Below, piece after piece: positions 34,724 through 44,346 of a stretch of DNA of 64,000 nt. The notes below the pieces were generated by a model. That model did not search any database. It was not told the DNA's origin and saw nothing but the letters and a program-made list of their open reading frames with translations. Position 1 is the stretch's first letter. Each line of letters starts with the position of its first letter. Source of the stretch: Pseudomonas sp. MWU16-30317. Lineage in GTDB: Bacteria; Pseudomonadota; Gammaproteobacteria; Pseudomonadales; Pseudomonadaceae. The stretch is taken from assembly GCF_020515695.1 (NCBI RefSeq), contig NZ_JAIWJA010000005.1:471316-535315 (forward strand), read 5' to 3'. Position numbers and translations under genes: made by a program.

Positions 34724-35361
34724 AAGCCTTTACTCAAGTCACCGGCCTGGTCGCGCCTCTGGATCGCGCCAACGTCGACACCGACCAGATCATTCCCAAG
34801 CAGTTCTTGAAGTCGATCAAGCGCACCGGTTTCGGTCCCAACCTGTTCGACGAATGGCGCTACCTCGACGTGGGCCAGCCCTACCAGGACAACTCCAAGC
34901 GCCCGCTGAACAAGGACTTCGTCCTCAACCACGAGCGTTACCAAGGCGCCAGCGTGCTGCTGGCCCGGGAGAACTTCGGTTGCGGTTCGAGCCGCGAGCA
35001 CGCCCCATGGGCCCTGGACGAGTACGGCTTTCGTTGCGTGATCGCGCCGAGCTATGCCGATATCTTCTTCAACAACAGCTTCAAGAACGGTCTGCTGCCG
35101 ATCATTCTCAGCGACGCCGAAGTCGATGAGCTGTTCAAGCAGGTCGAAGCCAACCCGGGTTATCAGCTGCAGGTCGATCTGGCCAGCCAGACCGTCACCC
35201 GCCCCGATGGCCAGACGCACAAGTTCGAGATCGACGAGTTCCGCAAGCATTGCCTGCTCAACGGCCTCGATGACATCGGCCTGACCCTGATGGATGGCGA
35301 CGCGATCGCCACCTTCGAGAGCAAGCATCGCGCCAGCCAGCCGTGGCTGTTCCGCGACTGA
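34720..35361 (+). CDS. leuD: 3-isopropylmalate dehydratase small subunit
   Basis: 213 residues from the ATG overlapping the end of leuC. The swivel-domain features include NVDTDQIIPKQFLKSI and the ARENFGCGSSREHAPWAL loop. It pairs with LeuC. The ATGA overlap indicates translational coupling. Confidence 0.97.
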   Translation: MKAFTQVTGLVAPLDRANVDTDQIIPKQFLKSIKRTGFGPNLFDEWRYLDVGQPYQDNSKRPLNKDFVLNHERYQGASVLLARENFGCGSSREHAPWALDEYGFRCVIAPSYADIFFNNSFKNGLLPIILSDAEVDELFKQVEANPGYQLQVDLASQTVTRPDGQTHKFEIDEFRKHCLLNGLDDIGLTLMDGDAIATFESKHRASQPWLFRD

Positions 35362-35369
35362 GGTCAAAA

Positions 35370-35390
35370 GCTTCGCGGGCAAGCCCTCCC
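35370..35390. repeat. REP half-unit between leuD and leuB
   Basis: GCTTCGCGGGCAAGCCCTCC resembles one arm of a REP element. The partner arm is absent. It sits in the 83-base leuD-leuB gap. Confidence 0.55.
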
Positions 35391-35444
35391 AGTCGATGAA
35401 CATGTCATGAAACGCTTCAAATTCAGCAGAACAACGAGGAACCC

Positions 35445-36527
<1,083 letters not shown>

Positions 36528-36533
36528 TCTCTT

Positions 36534-36566
36534 GGGCCCGCTGCAACAGGCAGCGGCCCACTTTTT
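36534..36566 (+). terminator. Terminator after leuB
   Basis: GGGCC(C)GCTGC pairs with GCAGCGGCCC with one bulged base around a short loop, followed by CTTTTT. Confidence 0.85.
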
Positions 36567-36584
36567 GTTGAAGGTGTAGTTGCG

Positions 36585-37697
36585 ATGAAACGTGTAGGTC
36601 TGATCGGTTGGCGTGGAATGGTCGGTTCCGTGCTTATGCAGCGGATGCTCGAAGAAGGTGATTTCGACCTGATCGAGCCGGTGTTCTTCACCACTTCCAA
36701 TGTGGGCGGCCAAGGCCCTGCAGTGGGCAAGGATATTGCTCCGCTCAAGGACGCTTACAGCATCGACGAACTGAAAACCCTGGACGTGATCCTCACCTGC
36801 CAAGGCGGCGACTACACCAGCGAAGTGTTCCCCAAGCTGCGTGAAGCCGGCTGGCAGGGTTACTGGATCGATGCTGCCTCGAGCCTGCGCATGCAGGATG
36901 ATGCGGTCATCGTCCTCGATCCGGTCAACCGCCGGGTGATCGACCAGCAACTGGATGCCGGTACCAGGAACTTCATTGGCGGCAACTGCACCGTCAGCTT
37001 GATGCTGATGGGCCTGGGCGGCCTGTTCGAGGCCGGTCTGGTGGAATGGATGAGTGCCATGACCTACCAGGCCGCTTCGGGTGCCGGCGCGCAGAACATG
37101 CGCGAGCTGATCAAGCAGATGGGCGCGACCCACGCGGCCGTCGCCGATGAACTGGCCAATCCGGCCAGCGCCATCCTCGACATCGACCGCAAAGTGGCCG
37201 AAGCCATGCGCAGCGAGGCCTACCCGACCGAGAATTTCGGCGTGCCCCTGGCCGGCAGCCTGATTCCCTGGATCGACAAGGAACTGCCGAACGGCCAGAG
37301 CCGTGAAGAATGGAAGGCCCAGGCCGAGACCAACAAGATCCTCGGTCGCTTCAAGAGCCCGATCCCGGTCGACGGTATCTGCGTGCGCATCGGTGCCATG
37401 CGTTGCCACAGCCAGGCGCTGACCATCAAGCTCAACAAGGATGTGCCGATCGCCGACATCGAAGGCATGATCAGCCAGCACAACCCTTGGGTGAAACTGG
37501 TACCTAACCAGCGTGAAATCAGCATGCAGGAACTGTCGCCGACCAAGGTGACCGGCACGTTGAACATTCCGGTAGGGCGTCTGCGCAAGCTGAACATGGG
37601 CTCGCAGTACCTGGGCGCGTTCACCGTTGGTGACCAGCTACTGTGGGGCGCGGCCGAACCGCTGCGCCGCATGCTGCGGATCCTGCTGGAGCGTTGA
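36585..37697 (+). CDS. asd: Aspartate-semialdehyde dehydrogenase
   Basis: 370 residues, gamma-proteobacterial Asd type. N-terminal GLIGWRGMVGSVLMQRM NADP-binding motif, active-site cysteine in FIGGNCTVSLMLMGLGG (near residue 135), SAMTYQAASGAGAQNM segment and a late histidine/arginine-containing GAMRCHSQALTIKL segment. It makes aspartate-semialdehyde for lysine, threonine, methionine and diaminopimelate. Confidence 0.97.
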   Translation: MKRVGLIGWRGMVGSVLMQRMLEEGDFDLIEPVFFTTSNVGGQGPAVGKDIAPLKDAYSIDELKTLDVILTCQGGDYTSEVFPKLREAGWQGYWIDAASSLRMQDDAVIVLDPVNRRVIDQQLDAGTRNFIGGNCTVSLMLMGLGGLFEAGLVEWMSAMTYQAASGAGAQNMRELIKQMGATHAAVADELANPASAILDIDRKVAEAMRSEAYPTENFGVPLAGSLIPWIDKELPNGQSREEWKAQAETNKILGRFKSPIPVDGICVRIGAMRCHSQALTIKLNKDVPIADIEGMISQHNPWVKLVPNQREISMQELSPTKVTGTLNIPVGRLRKLNMGSQYLGAFTVGDQLLWGAAEPLRRMLRILLER

Positions 37698-37718
37698 TCG
37701 CTGCTGTATGACAAATAG

Positions 37719-37749
37719 CCCGCGCCTCCCCGGAGTCGCGGGTTTTTTT
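37719..37749 (+). terminator. Terminator after asd
   Basis: CCCGCG and CGCGGG close a loop containing CTCCCCGGAGT, which can add inner pairs, followed by seven T. Confidence 0.85.
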
Positions 37750-37847
37750 GTGGCGAATTTGCTGGGGGCTGCAAGTGGACGCGGGATTTCCAATCCACTC
37801 TCATTCCCGATAAAGTGCCGCCCCCTGTAACGCTCGAGGATTAGCCC

Positions 37848-38849
37848 ATGACCCAGACTTTCGATATCGCCATCGTCGGCGCCACCGGCACGTTGGGCGA
37901 AACCCTGGTGCAGGTCCTTGAAGAGCGAGACTTCCCGGTAGGGGTCCTGCATTTGCTGGCCAGCAGCGAGTCGGCCGGCGCTTCGGTGGCGTTCCGCGGC
38001 AAGAACGTGCGGGTGCGTGAAGTCGATGATTTCAACTTCGCCCAGGTGCGCCTGGTGTTCTTCGCCGCCGGCCCGGCGGTAAGCCGCAGCTTCAGTGAGC
38101 GCGCGCGCGCGGCGGGTTGCACGATCATCGATCTGGCCGCCGACGCCGGTGTACCGAATCTGGTGCCAGAGGCCAACAGCCAGCGTTTGGCAGATCTGCC
38201 CACGCCGGTGCATATCGCCAGCCCTGGCTCCACCGCCGTCGCGCTGGCCGTATTGCTGGCCCCATTGCGCGAGCACCTGCAATTGCAGCAGGTCACGGTC
38301 ACCGCTTGCCTGGCGATCTCTGCCCTGGGCCGTGAAGCCGTCAGCGAGCTGGCCCGGCAAACCGCCGAGTTGCTCAATGTCCGCCCGCTGGAGCCGCGTT
38401 TTTTCGACCGGCAGGTGGCCTTCAACGTGCTGCCTCAGGTCGGCAAGCCGGACACCCAAGGCCATCTGAATATTGAAAGACGTGTGGTCAGCGAATTGCG
38501 CGAATTGCTGGATATGCCTTTACTGAAGGTTTCAGTCAGTTGCATCCAGGTGCCGGTGTTCTTTGGCGACAGCTTTACCGTTTCATTGCGCACTGGCGGC
38601 CCGGTCGATCTGGCCAAAGTGACCGCTGCGCTGGATTGCGCGGCCAGTATCGAGCGGGTTGAAAACGACGATTTCCCGACCCCGGTAGGCGATGCCGTGG
38701 GGCAGGATGTGGTCTATGTCGGCCGTTTGCGCACGGGCGTCGATGACCCGGATGAATTGAATTTGTGGGCCACCGTCGACAACGTCCGCAAAGGTGGCGC
38801 ACTCAACGCTGTGCAGTTGGCTGAATTGTTGATAAAAGACCTTGTGTAA
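37848..38849 (+). CDS. Usg-like aspartate-semialdehyde dehydrogenase paralogue, probably inactive
   Basis: 333 residues with the Asd fold (AIVGATGTLGETLVQVL NADP motif; dimerisation domain). The place of the catalytic cysteine, NxNCT in real Asd, reads ASPGSTAVAL, so the nucleophile is serine. Such Usg-type paralogues next to fimV and truA are widespread, and their role is not established. It probably does not make semialdehyde. The gene is conserved with fimV just downstream. Confidence 0.88.
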   Translation: MTQTFDIAIVGATGTLGETLVQVLEERDFPVGVLHLLASSESAGASVAFRGKNVRVREVDDFNFAQVRLVFFAAGPAVSRSFSERARAAGCTIIDLAADAGVPNLVPEANSQRLADLPTPVHIASPGSTAVALAVLLAPLREHLQLQQVTVTACLAISALGREAVSELARQTAELLNVRPLEPRFFDRQVAFNVLPQVGKPDTQGHLNIERRVVSELRELLDMPLLKVSVSCIQVPVFFGDSFTVSLRTGGPVDLAKVTAALDCAASIERVENDDFPTPVGDAVGQDVVYVGRLRTGVDDPDELNLWATVDNVRKGGALNAVQLAELLIKDLV

Positions 38850-38918
38850 AAGATACTTGGCAACACTTTGTATAAAGTATCTCGCTTGCCGAGGAATGTT
38901 CAGACAAGGATTGAGACC

Positions 38919-41573
38919 ATGGTTCACGTTCGCAAACTGGTGTTAGCAATAGCCGCCGCTTCGGCGTTGTCATCCGGTATGGCGCAGGCGCTGGTGCTGG
39001 GCGAACTGACCCTGAAGTCAACGGCCAATCAACCGTTGCTGGCCGAGATCGAGCTGCGCGACGTGCGCGACCTTACAGCCGCCGAGGTGGTGCCGACGCT
39101 GGCGCCGCCAGACGCCTTCGCCAAGGCCGGGGTGAGCCGCGACGGTTATCTCAATGATCTGGTGTTCACGCCGGTCATCAATGCCACTGGCCGCAGCGTC
39201 ATCCGCGTGACGTCGAGCCAGCCGTTGTCGGCGCCGATGGTCAAGTTCCTCGTGCAAGTGGTCTATCCTGCCGGTCGGCTGATGCGTGACTACAGCGTGC
39301 TGGTCGACCCGGCGCGCTTCTCGCCGCAAGCCGCCGCCGCGCAAAACGCGCCACGCCCGGCGGTCACGGGCGCCAACGCTACCAGCCAGTACACCACCAC
39401 CGCCCGCGATACCCTGTGGGAAATCGCGGCGCGCTATCGCAACGGCGCGTCGGTGCAGCAGACCATGCTGGCGATTCAGGCACTCAACCCGGATGCCTTT
39501 ATCGACGCCAACATCAACCGTCTCAAGTCCGGCCAGGTCCTGCGTCTGCCAGACGGCCAGCAAGCCACCGCGCTGCCGCAAAACGATGCGATCGCCGAAG
39601 TGGCCAAGCAGAACGCTGCCTGGCGTGATGGCCGGCGCCTGGGGCCACGCGCGCAACAGCTCGATGCCACTCGCCGTGGATCGGGCAACGCCGCGCCCGA
39701 TGCCAACGCTCAACAAGACAAGCTCAGCCTGGTTTCGGGCGCCCGTTCCAACGGCAAGGGCGCCGCCGGGGACGCGCGAGCGCTGAACGACAAGCTGGCG
39801 ACAACCCAGGAAGATCTCGACGCCACGCGCCGTAACAACGACGAGCTGAAAAGCCGCAATGGCGATCTGCAAGGCCAGATCGACAAGCTGCAAAAACTGA
39901 TTCAGCTCAAGAACGACCAACTGGCTCGTTTGCAAGCGGCCGGCATCGACGTCAATGCCGGTAACGCGGCGGGTGCTGCAGCCGGTGCAGCGGCCGCAGG
40001 CGCGGCGACGCCCGGCAGCACTGCGCCCGCTACCCCGGCCACGCCGCCTGGCGGCGAGGGTGCCGTGGCCCCCGGCACTGCGCCAGGTGCTGCGCCGACA
40101 CCGCCGATCGATGCCACCCTGACGCCTGGCGCGCCGGCTGCGCCAAGCGCTACGCCAGCTACGCCAACGCCCGCCACCGAAACACCCGTCGTCGTGCCCG
40201 CCGAGGCCCAGCCCGGCGTGCTCGACAAGATGCGCAGCAACCCGATCCTCTACGGCCTGATCGCCGGGGGCGTGGTGTTGCTGCTGTTGCTGGGTGCACT
40301 GCTGCTGGCACGCCGACGCAATGCGTTGGCCGAAGCGGAAAAGCACAAGCGCATGGCGGCAGCGCTGACCGATGAGCCGCTGTATCGCGAAGAAGATTTC
40401 GACATGCCTCCGGGCACCTTTGACGGTCTGGAAACTCCGCCTAATGTGCGTCTGACGTCTGCGGCAATGGCTGCGGCAGCTGCCGCAGCACAAGCTTCCG
40501 AGCAGCACGAGCAATCCACCAACGCGGTTTATCGTCCGGCACCGCCTCTGGCGCTCGACACGCCCCCGTCGGTGGCCTCGCTGGTGGTGGCCCCGGCCGC
40601 CGATGACGTGCTGCTTGAAGCCGAGCGGGCCATCGATCATGGGCGCCTGAACCACGCCGCGGATATTCTCGAAGCTGCCGTGGCCCGTGAGCCGGAGCGC
40701 AGTGATTTGCGTCTCAAGCTGATGGAAGTCTACGCCCAGCAAGGTGACCGCGATGCCTTCGTCGGCGAAGAGCGCCAGTTGGTCGCCAACGGTCGCAATC
40801 ACGCCGAGGCCGAGGCCCTCAAGGAGCGCTACCCAGCCATGCTAGGGGCCGCTGCCTTGGGCTTGAGCGCCGCCGCAGTGGCTGCCGAGCTCGACGCGCA
40901 GTACGTCAAGGATCTGCTCAGTGAAGACGATGCCAGCGACGCGCCCGAGCCGATCGGTGATGTCTTCGACACCGACTTCGACCTCAGCCTCGATGGCGTC
41001 GACCCTCTCACCGCAACGCCAGACGACGAGTTGGACAGCGCCGACAGCGATTTCGATGCCTTGCTGGCGCGCTCCACTGCCGAGCAACAGGCAGTGGCTG
41101 ACGAACTGGCGGATTTCGATCTCGACCTCGGCGCCGACGACCCGGCGCCGTCTGCTGTGGACGACCTGGACACCGCCGAGCCGCTGAGCACTCTGGACGA
41201 GCCGGCCAGGCCGGTGGTGCCGCCGGTCAAGGAGGAGGTCGATCTGTCCTCCGACTTCGACCTGTCGCTGCCGGATGACGACGATGTCGAGTCGAAGAAA
41301 TTCGCTTCCGACCTGGATGACGTCAATGCCGAGCTCGATCGCTTGTCCCAGACCATGGCCAAGCCCGGGCTCAGTACCGGTGCCGAGGATCTGGACGATG
41401 AGTTCGACTTTCTGGCGGGTACCGATGAGGTCACCACCAAACTCGACCTGGCCCGCGCCTATATCGAGATGCAGGACGCCGACGGCGCCCGCGACATCCT
41501 CGACGAGGTGGTCAAGGAAGGCAGCGAAGCGCAACGCACTGAAGCGCGCAAGATGCTCTCCAGCCTGGCTTGA
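38919..41573 (+). CDS. fimV: FimV polar hub / pilus assembly protein
   Basis: 884 residues from the ATG at 38919. Signal peptide (LVLAIAAASALSSGMAQA), the conserved FimV N-terminal domain starting LVLGELTLKSTANQPLLAEI, a LysM peptidoglycan-binding module near residues 160-215 (TTARDTLWEIAARY, LNPDAFIDANINRLKSGQVL), coiled coil near 290-350, Ala/Pro-rich linker, transmembrane helix near 441-465, acidic cytosolic repeats, and the FimV C-terminal TPR-like domain (KLDLARAYIEMQDADGARDI). It organises the cell pole and type IV pilus functions. Confidence 0.95.
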   Translation: MVHVRKLVLAIAAASALSSGMAQALVLGELTLKSTANQPLLAEIELRDVRDLTAAEVVPTLAPPDAFAKAGVSRDGYLNDLVFTPVINATGRSVIRVTSSQPLSAPMVKFLVQVVYPAGRLMRDYSVLVDPARFSPQAAAAQNAPRPAVTGANATSQYTTTARDTLWEIAARYRNGASVQQTMLAIQALNPDAFIDANINRLKSGQVLRLPDGQQATALPQNDAIAEVAKQNAAWRDGRRLGPRAQQLDATRRGSGNAAPDANAQQDKLSLVSGARSNGKGAAGDARALNDKLATTQEDLDATRRNNDELKSRNGDLQGQIDKLQKLIQLKNDQLARLQAAGIDVNAGNAAGAAAGAAAAGAATPGSTAPATPATPPGGEGAVAPGTAPGAAPTPPIDATLTPGAPAAPSATPATPTPATETPVVVPAEAQPGVLDKMRSNPILYGLIAGGVVLLLLLGALLLARRRNALAEAEKHKRMAAALTDEPLYREEDFDMPPGTFDGLETPPNVRLTSAAMAAAAAAAQASEQHEQSTNAVYRPAPPLALDTPPSVASLVVAPAADDVLLEAERAIDHGRLNHAADILEAAVAREPERSDLRLKLMEVYAQQGDRDAFVGEERQLVANGRNHAEAEALKERYPAMLGAAALGLSAAAVAAELDAQYVKDLLSEDDASDAPEPIGDVFDTDFDLSLDGVDPLTATPDDELDSADSDFDALLARSTAEQQAVADELADFDLDLGADDPAPSAVDDLDTAEPLSTLDEPARPVVPPVKEEVDLSSDFDLSLPDDDDVESKKFASDLDDVNAELDRLSQTMAKPGLSTGAEDLDDEFDFLAGTDEVTTKLDLARAYIEMQDADGARDILDEVVKEGSEAQRTEARKMLSSLA

Positions 41574-41604
41574 CCTGCCTGTACACAGTCCCTGTGCAAG
41601 CGAA

Positions 41605-41642
41605 CTCTGCTCGCGAAGCGTTTAACGGCTTCGCGAGCAGAG
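41605..41642. repeat. Perfect 15-base palindrome after fimV
   Basis: CTCTGCTCGCGAAGC and GCTTCGCGAGCAGAG are separated by eight bases, with outer CCCTGTG/CACAGGG arms further out. It resembles a REP-derived element and may also terminate fimV transcription; no T run is present. Confidence 0.7.
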
Positions 41643-41722
41643 CGCGTTACACAGGGTTCTGTCGTGATCATGGATAAGCCGTATAATCCCCGCCATCAAG
41701 CAATCGACAGGCTGTAACCCCC

Positions 41723-42577
41723 GTGGAATTCATCGACAACTCAGCCGCCGAACGGGCGGCTGACGGCTTTTTCAGAATCGCGCTTGGCGTGGAATACAAA
41801 GGCTCGCGCTACAGCGGCTGGCAGCGCCAGGCCTCAGGCGTGAAAACCGTGCAGGAAACCCTCGAGAAGGCGCTGTCCAAGGTCGCCGACTCGCCGGTCT
41901 CCTTGATGTGCGCCGGGCGTACCGACGCTGGGGTGCATGCCTGTGGCCAAGTGGTGCATTTCGACACCCAGGCCGAGCGCAGCCTCAAGGCCTGGGTGAT
42001 GGGCGCCAACATCAATTTGCCCCACGACGTCAGCGTCAGCTGGGCGCGGGTCATGCCGGCGGATTTCCATGCGCGCTTCAAGGCCATCGCCCGGCGATAT
42101 CGCTATGTGATCTACAACGACCAGATCCGCCCGGCGCATCTGAATGAAGAGATCACCTGGAACCACCGCCCCCTCGACGTGACGCGCATGGCCGAAGCTG
42201 CCGAGGCCCTGGTCGGCAGCCATGACTTCAGCGCCTTTCGTGCCGGTCAGTGCCAGGCCAAATCGCCTATCAAGAAGGTCCACCACCTGCGGGTCACCCA
42301 GCACGGCAAGATGATCGTCATCGATATTCGCGCCAACGCCTTCCTGCATCACATGGTGCGCAACATCGCCGGGGTGCTGATGACCATCGGTGCCGGCGAG
42401 CGCCCGGTCGACTGGGCGCGAGAAGTGCTGGAAAGCCGCATCCGCCGTACCGGTGGGGTCACGGCGCATCCGTTTGGCCTTTATCTGGTGCAAGTGGAGT
42501 ACCACGACTGCTTCCCGCTGCCGGAGCGCTACATCGGCCCGCACTTCCTGACGGGCTTCGAAACACTCCCGGGCTGA
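41723..42577 (+). CDS. truA: tRNA pseudouridine(38-40) synthase TruA
   Basis: 284 residues from a GTG at 41723; no nearby in-frame ATG would keep the conserved FFRIALGVEYKGSRYSGWQRQ region. The catalytic aspartate lies in CAGRTDAGVHACGQVVHF, and the KAIARRYRYVIYN and FLHHMVRNIAGVL segments are typical of TruA. It modifies the anticodon arm of several tRNAs. It is first of truA-trpF-accD-folC. Confidence 0.95.
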   Translation: MEFIDNSAAERAADGFFRIALGVEYKGSRYSGWQRQASGVKTVQETLEKALSKVADSPVSLMCAGRTDAGVHACGQVVHFDTQAERSLKAWVMGANINLPHDVSVSWARVMPADFHARFKAIARRYRYVIYNDQIRPAHLNEEITWNHRPLDVTRMAEAAEALVGSHDFSAFRAGQCQAKSPIKKVHHLRVTQHGKMIVIDIRANAFLHHMVRNIAGVLMTIGAGERPVDWAREVLESRIRRTGGVTAHPFGLYLVQVEYHDCFPLPERYIGPHFLTGFETLPG

Positions 42578-42637
42578 CGCTGCCCTCGGCATTTGCTACC
42601 ATCCGGGACTTTACCCGTGCGACGAGGTTGTTTGGAT

Positions 42638-43294
42638 ATGTCCGCCGTTCGCAGCAAAATCTGCGGTATTACCCGCATAGAGGATGCACTGGCCGCTGCC
42701 GAGGCCGGCGCCGACGCCATTGGTCTGGTGTTCTACGCCAAGAGCCCGCGGGCGGTCACGGCGGTGCAGGCGCGCGAGATCGTCGCTGCGCTGCCGCCCT
42801 TCGTGACCACGGTGGGCCTGTTCGTCAACGCCAGCCGCTGCGAGCTCAACGAAATCCTCGAGGTGGTGCCGCTCGATCTGCTGCAGTTCCATGGCGATGA
42901 AACCCCGGCCGATTGCGAGGGCTATCATCGCCCCTGGATCAAGGCGCTGCGGGTGCGCCCGGGGGATGATCTGGAGGCCGCCTGCAAGCTGTACCGTGGC
43001 GCGCAGGGCATTTTGCTCGACACCTTCGTGGCGGGCGTGCCCGGCGGCACGGGTGAGGCGTTCGACTGGTCGCTGGTACCCGAGCACCTGAGCAAGCCGA
43101 TCATCCTGGCGGGGGGACTCTCGGCGGCTAACGTCGGTGAGGCGATCGCTCGGGTCAAACCTTATGCGGTGGATGTCAGCGGCGGGGTGGAGGCTGCGAA
43201 GGGCATCAAGGATCACGACAAGATCGAGGCCTTCATGGCTGCAGTAAAGGGCGCCCACTCCCACAGGGAAAAGAGTGTGACGGCTGGCCAGTAG
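42638..43294 (+). CDS. trpF: Phosphoribosylanthranilate isomerase
   Basis: 218 residues from the ATG at 42638. TIM barrel with KICGITRIEDALAA (catalytic cysteine), LLQFHGDETP, ILLDTFVAGVPGGTGEAFDW (general acid aspartate) and ILAGGLSAANV, DVSGGVE phosphate-binding loops. It catalyses the third step of tryptophan synthesis. The C-terminal end (HSHREKSVTAGQ) runs a little beyond the usual length. Confidence 0.96.
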   Translation: MSAVRSKICGITRIEDALAAAEAGADAIGLVFYAKSPRAVTAVQAREIVAALPPFVTTVGLFVNASRCELNEILEVVPLDLLQFHGDETPADCEGYHRPWIKALRVRPGDDLEAACKLYRGAQGILLDTFVAGVPGGTGEAFDWSLVPEHLSKPIILAGGLSAANVGEAIARVKPYAVDVSGGVEAAKGIKDHDKIEAFMAAVKGAHSHREKSVTAGQ

Positions 43295-43425
43295 CCGCCG
43301 TCCACCTGTTTCGCGGCGGAATTTACGCTGCACTGAATTCGCAACACACATGAATACGCTCAAGGGCATACGCGGGACCTCGAAACGCCAGACGTTCGGT
43401 CCCCCGGTACTGGAGAAAAGCAAGC

Positions 43426-44346
43426 ATGAGCAACTGGTTGGTAGACAAACTGATCCCTTCGATCATGCGGTCCGAGGTGAAAAAGAGCTCGGTTCCTGAA
43501 GGCCTGTGGCACAAGTGCCCGTCCTGCGAAGCGGTGCTGTATCGTCCGGAGCTGGAAAAGACCCTGGACGTTTGCCCCAAGTGCAACCACCACATGCGCA
43601 TCGGCGCGCGTGCACGCCTGGATATCTTCCTCGACGCCGACGGCCGTAACGAGCTGGGTGCCGATCTGGAGCCGGTCGACCGCTTGAAGTTTCGCGACGG
43701 CAAGAAGTACAAGGACCGCCTGATCGCCGCGCAAAAGCAGACCGGCGAAAAAGACGCCCTCATCTCCATGAGCGGTACGCTGCTGGGCATGCCAGTGGTG
43801 TGCAGTGCCTTTGAATTCTCGTTCATGGGCGGTTCCATGGGCGCCATCGTTGGCGAGCGTTTCGTACGTGCTGCCAACTATGCGTTGGAAAATCGCTGCC
43901 CGATGATCTGCTTCGCCGCCTCCGGCGGTGCACGCATGCAGGAAGCGCTGATCTCGCTGATGCAGATGGCCAAGACCTCCGCCGTGCTGGCGCGCCTGCG
44001 CGAAGAAGGCATTCCGTTCATCTCGGTATTGACCGACCCGGTCTACGGCGGCGTTTCCGCCAGCCTGGCGATGCTCGGCGATGTGATCGTCGGTGAGCCG
44101 AAAGCCCTGATCGGCTTCGCTGGCCCGCGCGTGATCGAACAGACCGTGCGGGAAAAACTGCCCGAAGGCTTCCAGCGCAGCGAATTCCTGCTGGAGCACG
44201 GCGCCATCGACATGATCGTTCACCGTCAGGAACTGCGCCCACGCCTGGGCAGCCTGCTGGCACAGATGATGGGCCTGCCGACTCCGGTCTACGTCGCCGC
44301 GCCTATCGAACCGATCGTCGTACCGCCGGTGCCTGCTAACGTATGA
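43426..44346 (+). CDS. accD: Acetyl-CoA carboxylase carboxyltransferase beta subunit
   Basis: 306 residues. N-terminal four-cysteine zinc ribbon (CPSCEAVLYRPELEK, CPKC), then the crotonase-like carboxyltransferase domain with GGSMGAIVGERFVRA and SGGARMQEALISLMQMAK. With AccA it transfers the carboxyl group to acetyl-CoA, the first step of fatty acid synthesis. The stop overlaps the folC start (ATGA). Confidence 0.97.
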   Translation: MSNWLVDKLIPSIMRSEVKKSSVPEGLWHKCPSCEAVLYRPELEKTLDVCPKCNHHMRIGARARLDIFLDADGRNELGADLEPVDRLKFRDGKKYKDRLIAAQKQTGEKDALISMSGTLLGMPVVCSAFEFSFMGGSMGAIVGERFVRAANYALENRCPMICFAASGGARMQEALISLMQMAKTSAVLARLREEGIPFISVLTDPVYGGVSASLAMLGDVIVGEPKALIGFAGPRVIEQTVREKLPEGFQRSEFLLEHGAIDMIVHRQELRPRLGSLLAQMMGLPTPVYVAAPIEPIVVPPVPANV

